Assembly: GCA_031835245.1 (NCBI GenBank)
Contig: JAVKOQ010000226.1
Location: 25,001-84,668, forward strand
DNA length: 59,668 nucleotides
DNA from: Balamuthia mandrillaris
Taxonomy: Eukaryota; Discosea; Longamoebia; Balamuthiidae
Direction of reading: 5' to 3'
In this document: one piece after another, positions 56,128-59,668 of the stretch
Layout of the letters: each line of letters starts with the position of its first letter
How positions within the stretch are numbered: the first letter of the stretch is position 1
Made by a program: the position numbers and the translations under genes
Notes under the pieces: model-generated
What the model saw: only the letters and a program-made list of their open reading frames with translations
Database searches by the model: none
What the model was told of the DNA's origin: nothing

Positions 56128-56862
56128 ATGCCCCGACAACGACGCCCACAAGTTTTGTGTAAGAACTGCAAAAAACGTTTCACGCCACACTACAAAGGTT
56201 GGTGCTACACTTGCTTATCCAACCAAAAGGAATTCAATGGGCGCAAGCGCTGCTATGCTGCCAGGAAGCGCAACAAAGAACGTCAACGACGGCTACTGGA
56301 ACAACAGCAACAGATGGCAGCGGAGACTATGGAGCATGTTGCACATGAGCAAGAGCCTGAGTTGGAAGAGGAGCAGCCGCCTTCCATGGAGGTTCCTTCA
56401 AGCCCACCCGAGCAGCCCTCTCGCCGCCGCTCTCGAGCCAACCGCAAGGCCTTCCCAGACAATGAGCATGCCTGCTTTGCAATGCTACGAGCTCAATGCT
56501 TGACCAGCGCAGAGGCTGGCGCCAAAGCTTACAAAGCGGTCCTTGCTTGCCATGGCATTTCTGTTTGTCAACCTTCTGCGGATACCATCCACCGAGCTAC
56601 TGTGGAGGGTGGGATCTTGGCCGACTATGCTATGATTCGTCTGTTGGTAGAGTCCAAAGACCTCTGGGTAGGCATTGATGAGTCTTCCAAAGTGAATGGC
56701 CGGTCTTTTGTGGAGATTGAATTTGCTGGCTCTCACCCTAAGCTTGGCTTTGTTCTCTACCCTGCTGCTGTTATAGAGGTTATTTCTCACACTTCTGAAA
56801 ACATGCTTGGCTACATTGAAAATACTTTAGCAGGTACTTAACGTCTCTCTTCCTGTTCGCCT

Positions 56863-56893
<31 letters not shown>

Positions 56894-58170
56894 TGCTCTC
56901 TCTCTCTTTAATCTCTTTATCTCTCTGTCCTCTTTTTTTCTCTTTGTTTACTCTTGTTATGCTACTCTTTCTATTAAAGAGCTAAACCAAAAGGGATTAG
57001 AACAAGGCCTTTCTGCTATTAAGCTTTGGGAATTCCGTTCCATAACATTTGATCTCACCAGCTCCAATTCTGGAAGGATTAGGCTTTGGCACTTGCTCAA
57101 TGAACGGCGGAGACAGCTATGGGAGCAAGAATCCACACCAAAGCCTCCTTTCACACCGCTGCTGGTCAAAGGTTGCGATGATCACATTGCTGCCTTGATT
57201 CTTAATGAATTCCTCCGCCGTACAAACAAGCTTGCAACTGGGTGGGGTGCTGCTGACCTACTTCAAGCCAATGCGATGGAGGAGAATGAAGAACATGTGG
57301 CTGCTGTCAAAGAGCAATGGTGTTACCACGGCTTTGAAGAAGCTCTCTTGTTTGTTGCGTGGCCTTTGGAACGCTGATTGGATGGGCTTTGTGGAGCATG
57401 AAAAGGAACACAACCCTAACTTGGTCTCTGACAAGAGCAGGGCCATCCCAAAAGCCTCAAAGACACGCTATGCATCCTATGCTCTCATGGCACGCTTTGT
57501 GGAGGATCATGAAGAGCTTTTGCATTGTTTCCTTGAGAAAAAAGTGGGTGAGCATGCCTTCGCTGATGAAATCCAGACAGGATTGTTCAGCAACTCTCTT
57601 GCTGTGGCAATGCGCAAAGTTCTTGTTTGTGGCTTAAGGTATGCATATTTATTTATTTTTAGTTTTTCCCTCGCTTGTATTTCTTTCTGAATTCTTATTT
57701 CATCTTTTAAAGCCAAGTGTTGTTGCTGCTGCTGATGCACATCGGTAATCATCAATGAGAACTTTTCCATTTTCATGACTTTCGGTTGTTGCAGCGCGCC
57801 ATTCCTTGGCCTTGGCCTCAATCTGTTGATGCTGCAACAGTGCTTTGCCTGTCCTGTGCAGAGCTATGCTTCGCCATTGCTGTCAAGCGAGGTTCTACCA
57901 ACAATGGAAAACTTTGCTGCACAGTCTTGGACGGCTCCAGGAGATGACGGAGATCTGCAAGCGCTGCTGGCCAAGGAGTTTATCTCCAGCGCTCTGTTTA
58001 TGCTCTACAAGCATGCGGGACAGTTCATGGAAATGAGAGAGGAAGAAGAGGAGGACGACTGGGAAACCTACAGCTTAACACCGAGTCAAGTGGAGGCGGT
58101 ATACGAGGCGGAGAAACAAAAGCAGAACAGAAGTGGAGTTGCAGGAGCAGTGAAGAATAGCAGGCGATGA
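56128..58170 (+). CDS. Unrecognised zinc-ribbon gene, possibly a DDE transposase
   Basis: Probable exons are 56128-56833, 56980-57638 and 57795-58170. The N-terminus has CKNCKKRF followed by WCYTC, a CxxC-x12-CxxC-type zinc ribbon, then a basic Gln/Glu-rich linker. The core has LWVGIDESSK, a short strand with Asp as in the first catalytic Asp of RNase H-fold transposases, ITFDLTSSNSG with a second candidate Asp, and VKGCDDHIAALILNEF. No family could be named. The second exon changes reading frame near 57306-57312 with no room for an intron, so this copy may carry a frameshift or an undetected unusual junction. It could be a decaying DNA transposon or a domesticated gene. No terminal inverted repeats were found. 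Confidence 0.45.
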
Positions 58171-58283
58171 TGACGACGGATGCTGCTACAAATGGACCGC
58201 TGCAGAACCTGCCTTTGCCCTACTAATCGCCGGAGAAACCATCTTCATATGGTCAACCGCCTTTGGCGTGACATCCGCCTCAG

Positions 58284-58708
58284 CCCATCATGCAAGCAGG
58301 TGAACTCCGCGCCCTTCCTGACCTCCCCGAGTTCGAGCTGCCAGCTTTATTCCAGCGCTTTGCGGCACGGTTCAAAACTCGCACTCAGGCCAGAAATTTG
58401 CTAGACGAAACGCCTTCCCGTACTGAAATCACCCGAACTCGCTATGAGGGTCGCTTGGAGCAACAAGAAAGCACACAAGCACGGAACCAGCGCCATCAAC
58501 AAGATAATCACAGGGAGAAGCCCATTCGAGACTTCCTGCAGCAGCACTATGGCTTTGTCCTGCCGTCTGGCAAGCGCCTCACTGTGAAGCACATGAAGGA
58601 CCACATGCGGCGTGTGAAGGGTGACTATCCCCAGCTTCAACTTTGCCTTGGCAACCGGCGAGAGGAGACAGTGAACAACTTCCTGCAGTTCCTGGAACAG
58701 CTTAGCGG

Positions 58709-58791
<83 letters not shown>

Positions 58792-58832
58792 TCCTGCAGC
58801 CACTGAGGTGGCCTCAGCAGCAGCGACAGTAA
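58284..58832 (+). CDS. Poly-Gln open frame, possible last exon of the right-end gene
   Basis: An open frame of about 180 codons starts after a possible CTCAG acceptor and ends in TAA. It encodes a helical, charged segment (LPEFELPALFQRFAARF and KPIRDFLQQHYGFVLPSGKRLTVKHMKDHMRRVKGDYPQLQ), then 27 Gln from a CAG tract, then a short tail. It has no start of its own beyond an internal ATG at 58290. It may be a further exon joined by an unseen intron, or a separate gene. No known domain is recognised. Confidence 0.4.
58710..58790 (+). repeat. CAG repeat, 26 CAG plus CAA
   Basis: A near-pure CAG tract encodes 27 Gln in the frame that fits the preceding sequence. Such pure tracts usually vary in length between strains. 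Confidence 0.95.
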
Positions 58833-59306
58833 CTCCTACTGCTCTTCTTATGTATTGTTTCTCCTTCTCTGCAGGGTGACAGTGTGCCACAGCATCTATT
58901 AGCACTTTGACCTTACATTAGACGTGAGTGGAGATGGCAACGCAAGACTGTCTAGTGGAGGAAGTGACGAGAGGTTTATCGTACGGGTGGGCGTCGACGC
59001 ATTAAGTGGTGGTGGCGGTTTGGGTACTGTGCGCACGGACCTTTACTTAGCTCCCCACGCCCTCTCTTTACCCCTGAAGCTGGATGGTGGCGGGTTGTTG
59101 TCTTCTGCTTGCCCTTTTGTTTTGAGATGAGTGTGAAATGGCGCTGTTGTGGTACTCTGCATCCTTGTTGTCAACCCAAAAAGCAGAACTGCAATGGAAA
59201 GGAGCCAAGACATGGGGTTCAAGAGCACGGAAGAGGCGCTGTGTTCTTGGGCTTCGCCTCTCTTGTCTTGTGCTTTCTTTCTGTGCAGGAAAGCTGAAGT
59301 GGCGGG

Positions 59307-59337
<31 letters not shown>

Positions 59338-59668
59338 GAATTCATCCAAATGGTGACTATGTCATAAGAGAAAGAGAGAGAGACAGTTTAGGGAGAGACA
59401 GGTGGAGAGGTGTAAATGGAAAAATGAGAAAGAGAGGGAAGGAAGGTACATGAAGAGAAGAGAAGAGAGAATGTAGACAGAAATAAAGCAAAAAGTGTAG
59501 GTTAGGGCTAGACACAACTCTTTTAAAAAGGAAAGTGCGATGAAACGACGGGGTAGTGGACACAACGGTAGACATAGGCCATCTACCAATAGAAGTTCGA
59601 TTTTTGAGGTATTTGATTGAAATTTCTGTATTTCTACCCTATAGACTTTCATATAAAGTCTGCGGGGC
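58833..59668. other. Right-end region without a recognised gene
   Basis: No supportable gene is seen. A run of 27 A at 59311-59337 stands in ordinary sequence and could be the tail of a retroposed transcript or simple slippage. A GA-rich tract follows at 59367-59470. Confidence 0.55.

Noticed and set aside
59311-59337. 27-base poly-A as a LINE or SINE tail
   Set aside because: No reverse transcriptase, polymerase III boxes or target duplication could be found next to it, so a mobile-element call is not supported.

Overview
The window is nuclear DNA from a single-celled eukaryote with a compact, intron-rich genome. About twenty protein genes sit on both strands, often tens to a few hundred bases apart. 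Almost all are cut by short GT-AG introns, mostly about 50-100 bases. The gene set contains a cytokinesis-type DRP5/Dlp dynamin, a TKL kinase, a kinase with a tyrosine-kinase-type HRDIAARN loop, a Rac-type GTPase and LARP7. With the Ty3-like LTR elements this fits an amoebozoan. A centramoebid such as Acanthamoeba or Balamuthia is my guess and is not proven here. All exon joins were made by hand from reading frame, GT-AG ends and family similarity.

Layout. 1-8.1 kb is repeat-rich: a broken Ty3-like gag-pol copy on the minus strand (25-3913), an LTR fragment of the same family, a small gag-only LTR element with two 269-base LTRs and a 4-base target duplication (4725-6715), and a solo LTR of that family with its own 4-base duplication (6937-7205). 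8.1-16 kb holds RRP46 (exosome), SRP72 (signal recognition particle), ribosomal protein eL6 and an alpha/beta-hydrolase. 15.4-26.1 kb holds the DRP5-type dynamin, a TKL kinase and a GMC oxidoreductase. 26.1-39.5 kb holds a very long CorA-type Mg2+ channel, a C2 protein, a NUDT6-type Nudix hydrolase, LARP7, an orphan type I membrane protein and an enoyl-CoA hydratase/isomerase. 39.6-55.7 kb holds an F-box-like poly-Glu protein, a tyrosine-kinase-like kinase, mitochondrial uS9, a Rac GTPase, a UBA-BTB-BACK-SPRY protein, the SMC5/6 subunit NSE4, an intronless BAHD-type acyltransferase and RabGGTase alpha. The right end (56.1-58.8 kb) carries an unrecognised zinc-ribbon gene that may be a transposase, with a CAG repeat downstream.

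The genes do not form one pathway. Most are housekeeping genes for RNA decay, translation, protein targeting, Rab prenylation and genome maintenance. They are arranged as divergent pairs sharing 0.16-0.9 kb upstream regions and convergent pairs whose stops lie 30-730 bases apart.

Genome-wide habits visible here include intronic GA/CT microsatellites that nearly always read CT on the coding strand, many 3' splice sites ending in a run of A before AG, several exons of 9-40 bases, and a recurrent ACGTCA motif in upstream regions. The most unusual single items are the UBA-BTB-BACK-SPRY fusion, the gag-only LTR element, the Rac protein with Ser at the Gln61 position, the intronless GC-rich acyltransferase and the unclassified gene at the right end.
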